From positions 4,588,001 through 4,652,000 of the forward strand of contig JBBMOL010000057.1 of NCBI GenBank assembly GCA_037954665.1: a stretch of DNA of 64,000 nt. The letters run 5' to 3'. This document shows, one piece after another, positions 9,505-22,493 of the stretch. The stretch comes from Laguncularia racemosa (taxonomy: Eukaryota > Streptophyta > Magnoliopsida > Myrtales > Combretaceae). Made by a program: the position numbers and the translations under genes. Under the pieces are notes generated by a model that was not told where the DNA came from, did not search any database, and worked only from the letters and a program-made list of their open reading frames with translations. How positions within the stretch are numbered: the stretch's first letter is position 1; the number at the start of each line of letters is the position of its first letter.

Positions 9505-11040
9505 TGTACTTTGTGTGTGGTGTAATACTCTAATACATTGGATGGATATCTTGCTTGTCTATTTCTTTCTTTCTTTCTTCTTCTTGCCTTTGTATTATTC
9601 CGATTTTGTTCTCATGTGATCTAAGTTACGTTTATACCCACGAATTAAGACATGCCCAAGAGAAACTAAATTTCATTATATATATATATATTACAAACGC
9701 TTATTTGTTTGTTATATAGCAAAATAATTGATTTTATATGTATCAACACTAATTAATTAATCCGATAAAAATGTAAAAGAAAACAAATGACAAAAATCAT
9801 CTTTTTTTTTTTAAAATCTTATTCGTATCTATTATATGTTTTAGGTTATACTTATTTAAAATTTAATATTTAAAAAAACTATTCAATCTATACCTTATTC
9901 GATTTAATTCTATTTCATATTGTGTGTTTTTTTTACTATAATTATAATGAAGATTGTGATTGAAGAATTAAAAATTGAAAGTAAAATTTTATATATTTTT
10001 ATAAGAAAAGGTTTAAGAAATATATCTTATTTATTGAAAAAAAATTCATTTAGTTTTTATATTAAAAAAATAAATAAAATAAATGTAAATAGGTTAAACT
10101 TTATAAGGATTTCATATGTATATTTTTATTTTTTAGCATCTTATTTCAATAAATACAAGATTTAAGAATGATTGCAAAATAATACTAGAAAGATGGGGAA
10201 AAAAAAATCGGAAAAGAGCAGTTGAATAATAATTTGTTAAAACTCATTGACGGATCATCACAAGTTCGAATTCCCTAGCATTTCTTTTGAAAGTTATTTC
10301 ATATATCTTAGCAATACTATATTACATTCGAAAGATGAAATTAATCTAGATTCCTAATGCTGATTTCCTTGCCTATAAACTTATTATTCAATTGAAAAAA
10401 AAATATTTTTGGATTTAGTTTTTTAACAATTAATTGCAAAAATCTTAATGCCCTAAGACTACGAGAAAGCAATGCACTTGCGACTTATATAATTATGTAA
10501 CTAAATTACATATCGAATTGTTTATAGGAATATATATATATGATAGCTGACACATATCTTTACATAAATTCATTAAAATGACTCCCCTCATCCTCATGGT
10601 ACTAGCTATAGGCTTCTTTGTTCTATCTTTTTTTTTCTTTCTTGAATTTATTTAAATTTAATTAATACGCTATCTAAGCGACATAAGATATCAAAATAAT
10701 TTATAATTTAATAGTACAAATATGGTTTGATTACTGCTGTTTTATTTGGGATAAAATTAAATCCATCACCTTTTCTTGTAATATAATATGCCATATATAC
10801 CCATTAGCTAGGTTGCGTTTGGAAAAAGAAAAAAGAAAAAAGAAAAAGAAAGAAAAGGGAAAAATCGAATAACTTCGCAATATATTATAAATGGAATATA
10901 TACATACCTGTATATAATTAATCCAAGCGTAGGTACCAACTAGGTAAAATAAATAAATAAATAAATAATAGACAGCAGCTGCAAAGTGAAAAAAATTAAG
11001 CTGACAACAAAGCATCTAGCTTTGCAAATATCATTTCACT

Positions 11041-11819
11041 CATTCACACTCATACACATACATCTCTCTCTTTCTTTCTCTCTCTCTCTCAATCATCATC
11101 ATCCTCCTCTTAATAGTTAATAATAGTCATCTCTCTCTCTCCCTTCCTGCATCTTTCTCTTTACACTCCCCACCCATCTCCAAGCCACAACCCCCCCCCA
11201 AACATCCATGTGATTCAACTTCAACATTCCCCTTCCCACTTCCCTTCCTCATCCTATTTTTCTCTCTCCTTCTTCCTATCCCATGTTACATCCTAGTCCC
11301 ATCTCATTTTATTTGCAGTTGCAGTTTCACTAATCTGTTCTTGATGATTAAAATCTTCCTCTTCCTAGTTCAATTTCCTTTTTAATATATACTACTTCAA
11401 CAATTAAAAATACAAATATATATATATATATATCAGCACTAACTCATAGGCGTTACCTTTCCGTCTTTCATCCTATACTTTCCAGTTGTCTCCTTTCTCT
11501 TTCCCCCTTTTCCCCCATTTACTACTTGTTTATTAACTTCCCTCACCATCCTCCTCCTCCTCCTCCTCCCCCTCCTCTCTCTCTTCAATACCACAAACTT
11601 ATCGTTTGATGGAGGAGAAGAAGAAGAAGAACAAAAACAACCACTTCCTGTTAGGATTCTTCGTCAAACCTTACAAACCCAGTTCTCCAAACTTATTCAA
11701 GTTCTCACCTTCATACTGTTTTTGTGTTTCTTGTCTTGGTGCAATTGCTATCTCTTCTTACTGAACATAAAAACCGTGGGGACAGATTGAAGAATTCCTA
11801 AAGATAAGAAAGCAACCCT
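11041..11819 (+). promoter_or_regulatory. Probable core promoter and CT-rich leader of the GTL1-like gene
   Basis: This stretch is strongly CT-rich, with (CT)n runs near 11063-11092 and 11132-11140 and a TCC array near 11547-11575, as in many plant core promoters and leaders. A (TA)n run at about 11416-11433 could serve as a TATA element, which would place transcription start near 11450. An upstream start around 11040-11100 is also possible. The exact start cannot be read from sequence alone. Confidence 0.45.
11609..11764 (+). CDS. Upstream ORF in the GTL1-like leader, 51 codons
   Basis: An ATG at 11609 opens a 51-residue frame that begins MEEKKKKNKNNHF and ends at TGA 11762-11764, 55 bases before the main ATG at 11820. 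It lies in a different frame from the main coding region. The peptide starts with a lysine-rich segment and ends with a hydrophobic, Cys-containing one. If the leader is transcribed through this point and not spliced out, the ORF would be met first by scanning ribosomes and could reduce translation of the main protein. I recognise no homologue, so conservation is untested. Confidence 0.4.
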   Translation: MEEKKKKNKNNHFLLGFFVKPYKPSSPNLFKFSPSYCFCVSCLGAIAISSY

Positions 11820-14800
11820 ATGCAGCAAGGAGGAGGATCACAGCCACCGCCATACAGCGATGCACCGCCTGACATGGAAGTGACACCCCCCATGGGTGCT
11901 TCCCAGCACCACATCCTGAGCGGCGGTGGTGGTGGAGAACAGGTCGAAGCCGCTTCGCCAATCAGCAGCAGGCCACCTGCCGGGGGGAATTTGGATGACA
12001 TGATGCCCATCTCGGCAGGAGGCGGCAGCGGCGGCATGTCGGATATGGATGCGCTAGCCGCGGCGGCAGCAGCTGGGGAGGATGCGGATCGAGGTGGTGG
12101 TTCAGGCAGCAGTGGTAACCGATGGCCGAGACAGGAGACTTTAGCACTTATCAGGATTAGGTCAGAAATGGATGGTGCTTTTAGGGATGCCACAGTGAAA
12201 GGGCCTTTATGGGAAGATGTCTCGAGGTATAATTTAATTTAGCAAACACAACACAGCACAACATCATTGCATTTCGTAGTGTAATTATGATACATATGTA
12301 AAACATCTATTGTAATTCTAATGGTTGTTCTTTGTCCCTCCTCCTCTCCTCCTTTTGATAATGCATTGCAATCGTACTATTGTACATCATCTCCCATCAT
12401 CTTTTTGTCACTCCCCATTTGATAAGATCTCATTCTTTTTACTCTCTCTCTCTCTCTGTCTATTTTGTTCTATCTCTCTCTCTTTCTAGAGTCTAGACAG
12501 ATAAAGCACATGGGTTTCTCTCTTTCCAATCACAACTCACGAGTTGGGGCATCTAGGAATCTTTTCTTTTCTTTTCTATATATTTTTTTTCATTTGCCTT
12601 TCTTCTTCTTTCAGTATATGTGGTGTCATGTTAATTTAATATTCATACAATAACCCAGATCCATTGCATGATTTCTAACCAATCAATCCTTATTAAATAA
12701 TCTTATTAAACTCATTGGTAAGGTAACCATTACAACAAAAGCATCATCCTAATATTTATAATTTCTATGCCATTTGAAAATCCCAAGAGGAATTATCCTT
12801 TTTTTTTTTTAATATTCATTCTTAAAAAGTTAGAAACTAAATGAGAATCCCCTTAATGAATACTGCAAATGGGGATATAGTAGAGTATATATCAAGAGGA
12901 AGAGATAATGTCAAGTGGGGCTAGTGGCATTTTCACTGTCTCCTATCCTTTTCATTAAATTTTAATTTAATATATATATATATATATATATATTTCTTTC
13001 TACTCTTGAATTTATTTTCATATCCATAAATAAAAGAGAAAAATTCTGATAAATTTTTTTCATATATTTTTATTTGATATAATTTTTCGGTGTTATAGGA
13101 AGCTAGCAGAGCTAGGATACAGAAGGAGTGCAAAGAAATGCAGAGAGAAATTTGAGAACGTACACAAATACTACAAAAGAACAAAAGAAACTCGTGCAGG
13201 TCGTCAAGATGGAAAGACCTATAAATTCTTTAGTGAACTTGAAGCTCTCCAATCGTCCACCCACGGCCACACAGCAGCTGCACCCGCTTCTATTATTACT
13301 ATGCCTACTTCAATGCCAACCACCGTGGCTGGTAACATAGTCAATCCTCCAGGTACTTCATTTGGTATTAACTTCAGTAACCCAATGCCAATTTCAGCAT
13401 CTGTGAGATTGCCGCAACCTCACGTATCTCCAGCGATACCAGCACCTCCACCTCCACCTCCTGCTTTAGCCACGGGAATCAGCTTCTCTTCCGATACCCA
13501 AACTTCCTCTTCCCCAGAAACCGAGGATGACGATGATGACGAGGAGGACTTGGAAGGTGAACCGTCCACTAATACAGGTACCAGCCGCAAGAGAAAACGG
13601 GGGATTTTGCATTCAAAAGAAAAGATCAGCGGAAGTACGCGTAGAATGATGGTATTCTTCGAGGGACTGATGAAACAGGTAATGGACAAGCAAGAAGCAA
13701 TGCAGCAAAAATTTTTGGAAGTGATCGAGAAGAGAGAGCAGGATAGGATGATAAGAGAAGAAGCCTGGAGAAGGCAAGAGATGGCAAGATTGAACCGTGA
13801 AAACGAGATCATGTCCCAGGAAAGAGCCATGGCCGCTTCACGAGATGCTGCTATAATCTCTTTTCTGCAGAAAATTACTGGACAGACTATTCAGTTGCCA
13901 TCGCCTGGCACCATCCAGGCTGCTCCGCCTGTGCCTACGGTTTCAGTGTCACATTCACAGACGATCGACTTTTCTGCTCCCGCTCCCGCTCCCGCACCAG
14001 CACCAGTATCAACATCAATATCAATCCCGACACAAACATTAACGGTCATGCAGCAACAGCAACCGCAGCAAAAGCAGCCAATACAAATGGCTAGAGAGGC
14101 TCAGCGCCAACCATCAACTACGTGTATGGAAATAATAATTGCGCCGCCAGAACAACAGGTGGCGCCACACGAGATTGGTAGCAGTGTTGGTGGAACTGCT
14201 GAGGCATCGTCGTCGTCGAGATGGCCTAAAGATCAGGTCCTAGCTCTAATTCAGCTGAGAAGTGGACTCGAATCAAGGTACCAGGAGGCTGGGCCAAAGG
14301 GGCCTCTGTGGGAGGAAATCTCCGCGGGCATGCAAAGGATGGGATACAAGAGGAACGCTAAGAGGTGCAAGGAGAAATGGGAGAATATAAACAAGTACTA
14401 TAAGAAGGTGAAGGAGAGTAATAAAATTCGACCTGAAGATGCAAAAACTTGTCCCTATTTTCATCAACTTGACGAGCTATATCGGAAAAAGATTCTTGGC
14501 GGCGGTGGCAGCGGCAGCGGTTGCAGTGGCAGCGGCAGCGCCGGTGGACCAACCCAGATTAGGCAAGAGCAAAGTAATGTGGGTCCTACTATCGCTGCAC
14601 AACAGCCCCAGGCTAGAACTGATGATTTTAAAAACAAAAATGGAGGTTCTTCTAGTGTAGGAGATCAAGGGAATGGAGGAGATCAGAAGGTAATATTTCC
14701 CCTTAATTTTCTTGAAATTTCGATCACTTTATTTTGTAGTTGGTAATTCATAGACTATTTTCCGAATTAAATGATGTCAAGAAGAACTTATTCTGTTTTT

Positions 14801-15098
14801 CAAATCATTGAAGCCAGAAGACATCATGAAAAAGATGATGGTGCAGCAACAACATCACCACCACTTGTCTAGGAGTGATTACAGTAGTAATCACCCGGAA
14901 GAGCCCAGTGGAGATAACATCGACAATGAAGACGATGAGGAGGAAGAGGATTATGATGATGAGGGCGATGATGATGACAGTGAAGAATCGGAAGAGGAGA
15001 GGAAAATGGCATATAAGATAGAGTACCAGAGGCAAAATACAAGACCCCCAAATGGTGGAGGAAATGGGACAGCTTCATTTCTGACTTTGGTCCAGTAA
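11820..15098 (+). CDS. GTL1: Trihelix transcription factor, GTL1-like (three exons, 760 aa)
   Basis: Exons are 11820-12226, 13099-14689 and 14814-15098; introns of 872 and 124 bp are GT-AG, phases 2 and 0. The protein has two trihelix DNA-binding domains: residues ~101-187 (RWPRQETLALIRIRSEMD, closing KTYKFFSELEAL) and ~510-601 (RWPKDQVLALIQLRS, closing CPYFHQLDELYRKK). Between them are an acidic run (~276-286), a RKRKR nuclear signal (299-303) and a charged central helix (~319-395, with RRQEMARLNREN). A second acidic tract (~702-728) precedes the FLTLVQ end. The EASPISSRPPA-type N-terminus and the C-terminal end fit GTL1 better than other GT-2 members. In Arabidopsis, GTL1 binds GT3 boxes, represses the stomatal-density gene SDD1 and limits trichome cell growth. 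No disabling change is seen. Start choice: first ATG in frame, giving the family's usual MxQGGG-type start. Confidence 0.95.
12227..13098 (+). other. Intron 1 of the GTL1-like gene
   Basis: The donor is TCGAG/GTATAA and the acceptor GTTATAG/GAAGC. The intron splits an arginine codon (AG/G) inside the first trihelix domain, between VS-R and KLAELGYRR. It contains a TA microsatellite near 12971-12992 and CT-rich runs near 12440-12490. Splicing restores the domain exactly. Confidence 0.93.
14690..14813 (+). other. Intron 2 of the GTL1-like gene
   Basis: The donor is CAGAAG/GTAATA and the acceptor CATTGAAG/CCAGAAG. Removing 124 bases joins GDQK to PEDIMKKMM in phase 0, which recreates the KPED motif found near the C-terminus of GTL1 proteins. 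Reading through would add a short tail ending at 14744-14746 and lose the acidic C-terminal region. Confidence 0.9.
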
Positions 15099-15370
15099 TT
15101 GTGGGTGGAGTCCTCCATTTCTCAACAACAACTGTACCATATGTACCTACATTTGTTTGTGTTTAGGGTTTAAAGAGCCATTTCTTGATGACCTTTACTT
15201 TTCTTTTGTTCTTCAGTCGTTATCATCTTCTTGCATATAGAGTAGTAGCTTCCTCACAGTCACAGGTTAAAAATTCTTTGAATTATAGAAGAAGAAGAAG
15301 TTGTGCTATCCCTTCTGTGTAATTTATCGATTTAATTGGTCAATAAAGAACAAAAACTGGACGGAGATTA
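15099..15370 (+). terminator. 3' untranslated region with poly(A) signal
   Basis: The stop codon TAA is at 15096-15098. A canonical AATAAA lies at 15342-15347, about 245 bases downstream, in an AT-rich context suited to cleavage 10-30 bases later. A short reading frame here (15301-15528) is not credible as a gene. Confidence 0.6.
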
Positions 15371-18300
15371 CATCGAAAAGCTCAGGAAATAAGCTTGAAA
15401 GCAGCAAACAACCATTACTTTTTGGAGGCATGGAAGGAGATCTCTCAAGTATAGATCAGATTCTCTCGGATGTTGTAACGAAAGAAAGAGGCCAAGTTTT
15501 GTGTGTTGATTACATTGTTATTTCATAAAATCTTTGCATCTACTTTATTTGTCCATCATTTATTTGCTTAATGATAATATGATGGATATGAGGTGAGCTA
15601 TTTTTTTTCCTTAGTGTATTTGCATGGATGGATCCATTTTTGGATATCATTGTTGTCCTCCTTGTAATTTATATATTATGCTGAATTTTCAATCCTTCCA
15701 CTTGTAATAATAGTTAGAATCTTTGCATACATATCATGTATATATATTTAATTTTAATGTATTTTAGCCTTTTCATTTGTCAAAAATACACTATAACATG
15801 GCATTTCAAGAGATAATGATGATAAAAACAACATATAAATTTTAGTGTTGATAGCAGCCGATTTATTAAAAATTATTAATTAAAAAAATAAATTTATAGG
15901 GATTAAAAAAATCATTTTCAGTTAATGTTTTTCTTAATAATTAACCACTATATTCTTGGCCTAGGCGCCCATCAACACATGCTTAGAACTACTAGTAATT
16001 AATTGCATCTATCGTAATTGCTATATATAATAGCACTTAACAACCGTAAATAATGTTAATGAAAGTTTTTTCATCAAATAAGTATTCCCCCATCTTATTC
16101 AAACTGCATTTTGGGAAATTGTAAGAAGGAATGTGAACCATTAAATCTTAGGCATTCATAATACACTAAATTTGAAATATTATGGATAGGGAAGAATTTT
16201 GGATATGGTCAAAGTGATTACTTATTGTAATTTAGTGGAATTTCCAATGAAAAGTAAAAGAGAAGACAAACAAGAATCATTGAAGAACAAAAATAAAGAT
16301 TTTCTCTTTGCTATCATTTACATAAAAACTTATCAATGTATTACAGTCCTTATAGTTATAATTTTCTAACTGCATTATGAGCGAAGTATTTATATAATAT
16401 GGGAAAAAAAGAACCTAATGGTTATATAATTTTTTTGGCCAAGAAAAAGAAAAATTGAGTATATTTTAATCTTTGATCTATATGGGTTATTTCCTACTTT
16501 ATATTAATTTCTCCCATGGAATGAGGTAAAGAAAATAGGGGCATTTTCTTCTTTGCTTCAAATTTTCTTTCCTATATATATGGTTGTTTCCTGTTGTCCA
16601 TGCCGAAATAAATGCTTTCATAATTGGGTAGGCAGATATATGTTTCCATGTTAGGGTGTGGTGCCTAAAGCTAATGTATTTTATTCTCGTTATGAAATCC
16701 AACCATCCTATATTGTGGTACCAAATTTTGAGTAGCTATAACATTTTCATTATTCATGATTCATGCATATGCGTTACAACATGGACAGATGTTTCCCATG
16801 TAAAATTATTCCTTACATCCGCTAAATCCTTTTTTCTTTTTTGTCTTTTTTTTTTTATGTAAATTATGTTCGCTTGTCAAATCGAAATTTTCAAGAATAA
16901 TAAAATAATGTAGTTCCCTGTCTTGTTGATAATAACTGATAATTGGTGCCTGGTTATTATATATTCGTTTGTGTACACAGCACATATAAATGAAAATGAG
17001 CAACGAAATTGTTCTTTGGACAATTATACTAGCTTACATAATAACAAGAATAATGGGTAAATTAATAAGTAAGAGATTTTGTAGCTGTATCTCAATGTCT
17101 CATGAATATCATGAAGATAGTGTCTCGATGTCCTTAAACAGGTGATGACCAGGATATTAAGAAATTTATTATTTATATTATTCAAAGCAAGGGCTATTGG
17201 TATAACACGTAAAATTATCAAATTATTATTATCATTATCATTATTACTTCGGCTCTACGAAGGAAAAAAAAAAAGAAAGAAAAGCAAAGAAAGAAAACTA
17301 ATTAATTTTATGAGATTTTTGCATAATCACAACTACAAGTTTGAAAGTTTCTATATAATATTTTATAAGACATTTCTAAATAGTGAGAAACCAAATATTA
17401 ACCCTTTTTTATATGGTTAATTTATATTTTTACTTTACCTATATAATTGAGTGTATTATTATTGCTAATAATGAAAATTAATCTCGATACGCGTTGCTTA
17501 ATTTAGACTATAACATGTATAGTTTGATATTGGCGGTTTTTCGACTAAGAAATGGTAATGCTCTGGGCTAAATTTTCTCTGAATTTCTACTTAATTAGTT
17601 AATCATGTAGACAAACGATAACTTAATTATATTAGTGCTCTTTTCCAAATGATAGACTTGGAAATAAAATAAACAATCGAATATATAAGTTTCCAAACGC
17701 TCATGTGCTACATTATATATATTCGTGTTAAGATAAATTATTTGAGACCATTATTTGACACATATTGATATAAATAGCTTCTCAACGGAGGAGCTTCATA
17801 ATAATAATAATTGAATGTATGTTGGTGGGTTGTTTATTATTAATGTGCGAAAGTTTTAGGTGTATTAATAAATAAAGAATCCCTTTATAAAATTTATTTG
17901 ACTGTTTTCTACATCTCAAAGCTTAAGTGACTTTAGACATAGCCAACTAGCAACATGGGGTTCCCCATATCTACAGTGCCATATACTCTTTGCAATAACC
18001 CACTTAAAACCATATATGCCCTACCATGTGCCCTTCTTTATATTTCTACCACGTAGAAATCCCTATGGCTAGCTTTTCCTCCACATCCATTATTGTCTCT
18101 ATCTTTTCTTTTTTCCTCTCTCTCTCTCATAATTATATATATAGATATTAGTATATGTTTTAGATAAAAATGGCTAATTATTCAAGTAGGTACTACAGGG
18201 TGGTATCTCATGATAATGCCTCGTATAATAAGCAATGATATAAAAACAACATATAATATCATTATTGGCTGGAGCACATGGTAGCTGTATTGCTTAATTA

Positions 18301-20121
18301 GTATATATATTTGGTTTGACGCACGTACCTAAATTAACATGGAAACAGCCTGTTCTTAGCATCACTGTCCAGGCATTTTGGTGACAAATGGAATAAAGAG
18401 AGAGATGGGTTAATCTGTCAACATATATTTAACATAGAAAAAAAAAAAAAAAAGGAAGAAAGGACGGGAACTCGAACATTTTCTATAGAAGCATGCTTAC
18501 TTTGCTTCATGTGAGGTCCAAACATCTGGTCTTTTTTGTTTTTTAACGGGACTTATGTCAATGCTTTTCATTTTGTCATTCCGGAAACACGAATAGCATG
18601 CATAGCATCATAAAAGGCATTATGTACATGTACATGTACATTTCAAACCACCACTAAAATTTTAAATTATTGCCTTATATAGTTTTTTTTTATTAATAAT
18701 TTAAAGGACATTTATACTATAGTTAAAAGTCATGTGAAGGTGGAATCATGCTTTAGAAATTCAAAGATCTATTTACACCCAAGCAGTAATTTTAGTGGTG
18801 TATTGGCAATTAGGGTTGCGAGCCAAAACTTGTGGAACCCTAAAACCTATTGGATGTTACATGTTAGGAAGACTTCACGGTAGATATTATATATCATAAA
18901 TTAGATTCCGACTCTAAATTTTTAGAATATACGTGGATTGGATAGTGACTATGATTTCAATCTACCATCAAACCCATTTAGAATATATACTCTATATGGC
19001 ATTGGTTCCATGTCATAAGGTATTCTATAATTTTTTAATATTGTGTAACACATATAAAATATCGTTAATAAATATAATTAAATTTCACAAATATAAAAGC
19101 AAATTTAACCAGGTTGTCATTATTTATAACCTAATATTTTAAACCAAGCACCTAGTAGACAATTGAACCTATATAACATCTCTAATTTAAATTGGTATTT
19201 TAGTTCATGTATATTATATTTCTATAATTTATTGAAATTGATTACCACATTTGCATTCTTTGTAATTTACATTTCAAAGCAAAATTAATTTTCATTTTGA
19301 ATGTCATAATTTTAGATATTAATGAAAGAATATACAGATTCAACACAATACCTTAGAGCCTATAAATTTTATAAAATAAAAATTTTGGAGTAATAAAGGC
19401 CATGAGGCAGCATCATGTGATAAATCTTTTGAATTTACACCTATAAGGTCCGCTGCAGAATAGGGTTTTTACCCTCAACCTATATCTTGAACCTGTAGAT
19501 CTACTATTTGTAATTATCCCTAAAATATTAATATTACATTAGAAGAGGACATTTTCTTTATATATTTTGGTTGTAAGTTACGAAATGTGAGGCATGCAGT
19601 CCAGTGGAGGAAAGCTAGCACCGTAACTAGTCCCAATTGCTAATGTCGAGTCTTACTGTTTCCCACTTATTTTGCAGTTGCACTTTCCCATGTTCAATTT
19701 TTTAAATCTATAAATCTCCTGCCTTTAATCATGGACAGCAAAAGCTTGGTATTTGGTGGTAGATGAACTTTTATTTTTCCTTTTTCTTCTCACCTCCTCC
19801 CCCTCCCCCTCCCCCTCCTCCACTTTCCCTTTTTTCCCCTACAAGAGTCAACTCACCCTCATTAAGGCAACTTCCATAGACATAAACAATTTTAGTAACA
19901 CATAGCTTGTGAACTTTTTCTTAATTCAAGTATGATATAGAAATGGATCATCTCGGTTTATATCTTTTCAATTTCTCTCATTTTATAAATTAATGATTGA
20001 AATTATTTAAAATTTTGGATAACCTGATAACATATCATTAAGATATTATCAACTTTTTTATAATTTTAAGTATTGATTACATATGATAATATGTTAAAGA
20101 TATAAATTGAGAGAAACTATA
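15371..20121. other. Intergenic region, no gene seen
   Basis: AT-rich DNA with scattered A/T homopolymers, for example A runs near 17265 and 18440. It has a TACATG triplet array near 18625-18642 and a C-rich tract at 19792-19822. No protein similarity was recognised on either strand. Confidence 0.5.
19792..19822 (-). repeat. C5T-type tract, G-quadruplex/i-motif potential
   Basis: Three runs of five C separated by single T are flanked by CCTCC on both sides. The minus strand therefore has GGGGG tracts with one-base loops plus shorter G runs. This is polypurine/polypyrimidine DNA in an otherwise featureless region. Confidence 0.55.
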
Positions 20122-22133
20122 TGTAATTATTCAGAATATATATATATATCTGCTAAGGATAAGAAGGCAAATAGTTTAAAGCAATAGGGGTAAGATAGTC
20201 TTTTTATAATTGAGTATATATATCCTTTTTACCTAGAGTTAATACTTTTCCCTTATTTACGCACCTCACAGAACCCTACACATACTCTGTAGAAATCTGA
20301 AGAGAGAAAAGGATAAGCAAGTGCTATGATTCATCAATTAGTTTGAGGTGAATACATTGATCAACAACAATTGATCATTAATTTCGTGTATATTGTAAAT
20401 AAAAAAATTAACGTATTAGGATTATTCATAGATTAAAGTCAATCTGTGATACACAAAGGATAAAACAAGCGATTCATCCATCATGATAACGGTCTGGATC
20501 AAGTAAGTGTAAATACTGGTGTATTACATTATAAATTTTATATTAGATAAATCAATTAGGTTGAATTGATTAGAAATCAGGATGAGAGATCAATTTTCGA
20601 AGTGTACAATAAGGTACACAGTAAAAGACATACTTGTGTACATGGGCGTGTCGAGTTTAAAGAGTGAATAGAGAGATACACAATCTCCCAACACGATCAT
20701 GTTGTAACCATGTTGAAGATCCAAAGTGAACCGAGAGATATACGGCCTCTTAACATGACTGTGTTATAACCGTGTTAAAAACCTAAAGTAAATAGAGAGA
20801 TACATGACCCATCAACATGACTATGTCTTGCCTGTGTTGAGTTTAAAGAGTGATAGAAATGTACACGGCCTTTGGCACGACCGTATAATACCCATGTTAG
20901 CCAATACGACCTCCAACATAGCCATGTTGAGTTAAAAAAAAAAAAAAAACTTTCTTTTTTGATCTAGTTCATTTAAATGCAATTCTAAAAGCATGTAATT
21001 GGGATTATGAATTGGTTTTGGAGACTTGTGTAGCTAGAAAACTATAAGACAAACCAAGTTTTGCAAAGTCAAGTATGTGTATACCATGTATGTTGTTTTG
21101 TGCTTGCTAGACAAAAATGTGAATGGGCTAATAACGTTAAATTATGAATGAGACTGTTTGTGCATGTGATTGTAAATTGCTGGGTCCAAGAAACCGAGTG
21201 TAGATCGGTGTTCTCGGGGTGGTACCTCGATGATCGATATGTGACGTTGTCCTTAGTAGAGTTGTGTACCGAAATGATCCAGATAGTATGCAGAAGGATA
21301 TTGTGTAAGTGATTGAGGAAGGTTGTTATGTGAGAATTGAAAGGTTGAAAGGACTTATGAGACTCATGGACAATGGGAAGAACCTATTGTCATATATATA
21401 TATATTATGTATGATAATAGACTCAGGAACAAAGAGAAGCACCCTTTGTCATATGTATATATATGTATGTATGTATGTATATATTGTTTGTGGAATGATT
21501 GTGAAGGGATGTTGTGAAAGTTACGTTTGATGGTGTTTATGATGTGATTGTGTATTGGCTAAAGGTTGTGAAAGATGAATAATATTATGTATGAATATTG
21601 TGTTGTATCATGCATGTCTTATTATTTTGGTCATGGCATATGTATGTGTTTGTCAGTATACATAGTGCTGAGCATTAGCTCACCCCTCATGGATTTTTTG
21701 TTTAGTTATAAGTGCCATAGGAGAGATTGTAGGGTATGATGAAACCTTAGTAAAAACAAATTAGGATACAGAGGAGAATGTAAAATATGTGTATTATGAC
21801 GAGTAGTATCTCGATGAGGAGAAAGGAGAATATGGAATAATTTGTAATTGCAATCTCGACTATCATGTTATTTAAGTTATTGAAAGCTTTTACTGTATTT
21901 AAATTGAAGAGATTGAATAGGCATTATATTTTGAGGATATACATTTCTTTTAGAAATTGTTGTATTGTTAGACTTTATAAATGCTTCCGCTATAGTACTT
22001 TAAGAGGTTCATTTATTATATTAAATACTTAAAGGTTAATGTTTGGATAATTGTAGCAATTGAGCCTTTACATGTCTTATAGTACCGAGGACACGTGGTA
22101 GGCCAAAACGTACCTAGGTTTCGGGGCATTACA
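20122..22133 (+). repeat. 5' LTR of element A
   Basis: It starts TGTAATTATTCAG and ends TTCGGGGCATTACA. It aligns along its full length with 32540-34548, differing mostly by transitions. A tandem block near 20650-20930, period about 62 bp, contains CAACACGATCATGTTG-type palindromes. A (TA)n/TGTA microsatellite lies near 21400-21485. Confidence 0.92.
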
Positions 22134-22140
22134 ACTTAGA

Positions 22141-22158
22141 TGGTATCAGAGCTTAGGT
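22141..22158 (+). other. Primer binding site of element A
   Basis: TGGTATCAGAGC at 22141-22152 is complementary to the 3' end of initiator tRNA-Met, the usual primer of plant LTR elements. It lies seven bases after the 5' LTR. Confidence 0.9.
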
Positions 22159-22493
22159 TTGATGAATCTATAAACAACTTAGGTTTGATGATCCTTTGAA
22201 TTTAGTGAGGATAAATAGTATAAGTTTCAAACAATGGAAAGAAAGTCATGGTATTTAGATGAAGTAGGTATTGGATCTATATGATGATGATACATCATGA
22301 GAGTAGTTAGAAAATGTGAATGTGAACCTCTTTGGTAATATTAAAAATGTTATGTTTAATTTTTCATACTTTGAGGAATGTATATGTAGTCCTCTATCAT
22401 TCCTCATTATTGTATTTTGTTTTGTAGAATACTTAGGAGAATTTTAGGACTAGAATCGTCCTTAGGAGCTAGAGGTGATGCCCTTGATAACAG

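Larger units (their letters stand above)
6536..11040. other. Intergenic region upstream of the GTL1-like gene
   Basis: No coding region is supported. Short reading frames here are AT-rich and match nothing I recognise. Notable structures are an imperfect direct repeat (8193-8570), a (GGA)n run near 9018-9040, a G-rich hexamer array (9472-9504), several (TA)n runs and a GGTAAA element at 10943-10948. Confidence 0.5.

Noticed and set aside
11798..12193. 131-codon minus-strand frame over GTL1 exon 1
   Set aside because: It is the antisense of the GC-rich, repeat-coding first exon. The sense frame joins perfectly to exon 2 and matches the family, and the antisense peptide is proline/serine low complexity.
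13420..13830. 136-codon minus-strand frame in GTL1 exon 2
   Set aside because: It lies antisense to the central helix region, has serine runs from GAT/GAG repeats and no recognisable domain.
15301..15528. 75-codon frame downstream of the GTL1-like stop
   Set aside because: It overlaps the poly(A) signal in the 3' untranslated region and has no family signature.
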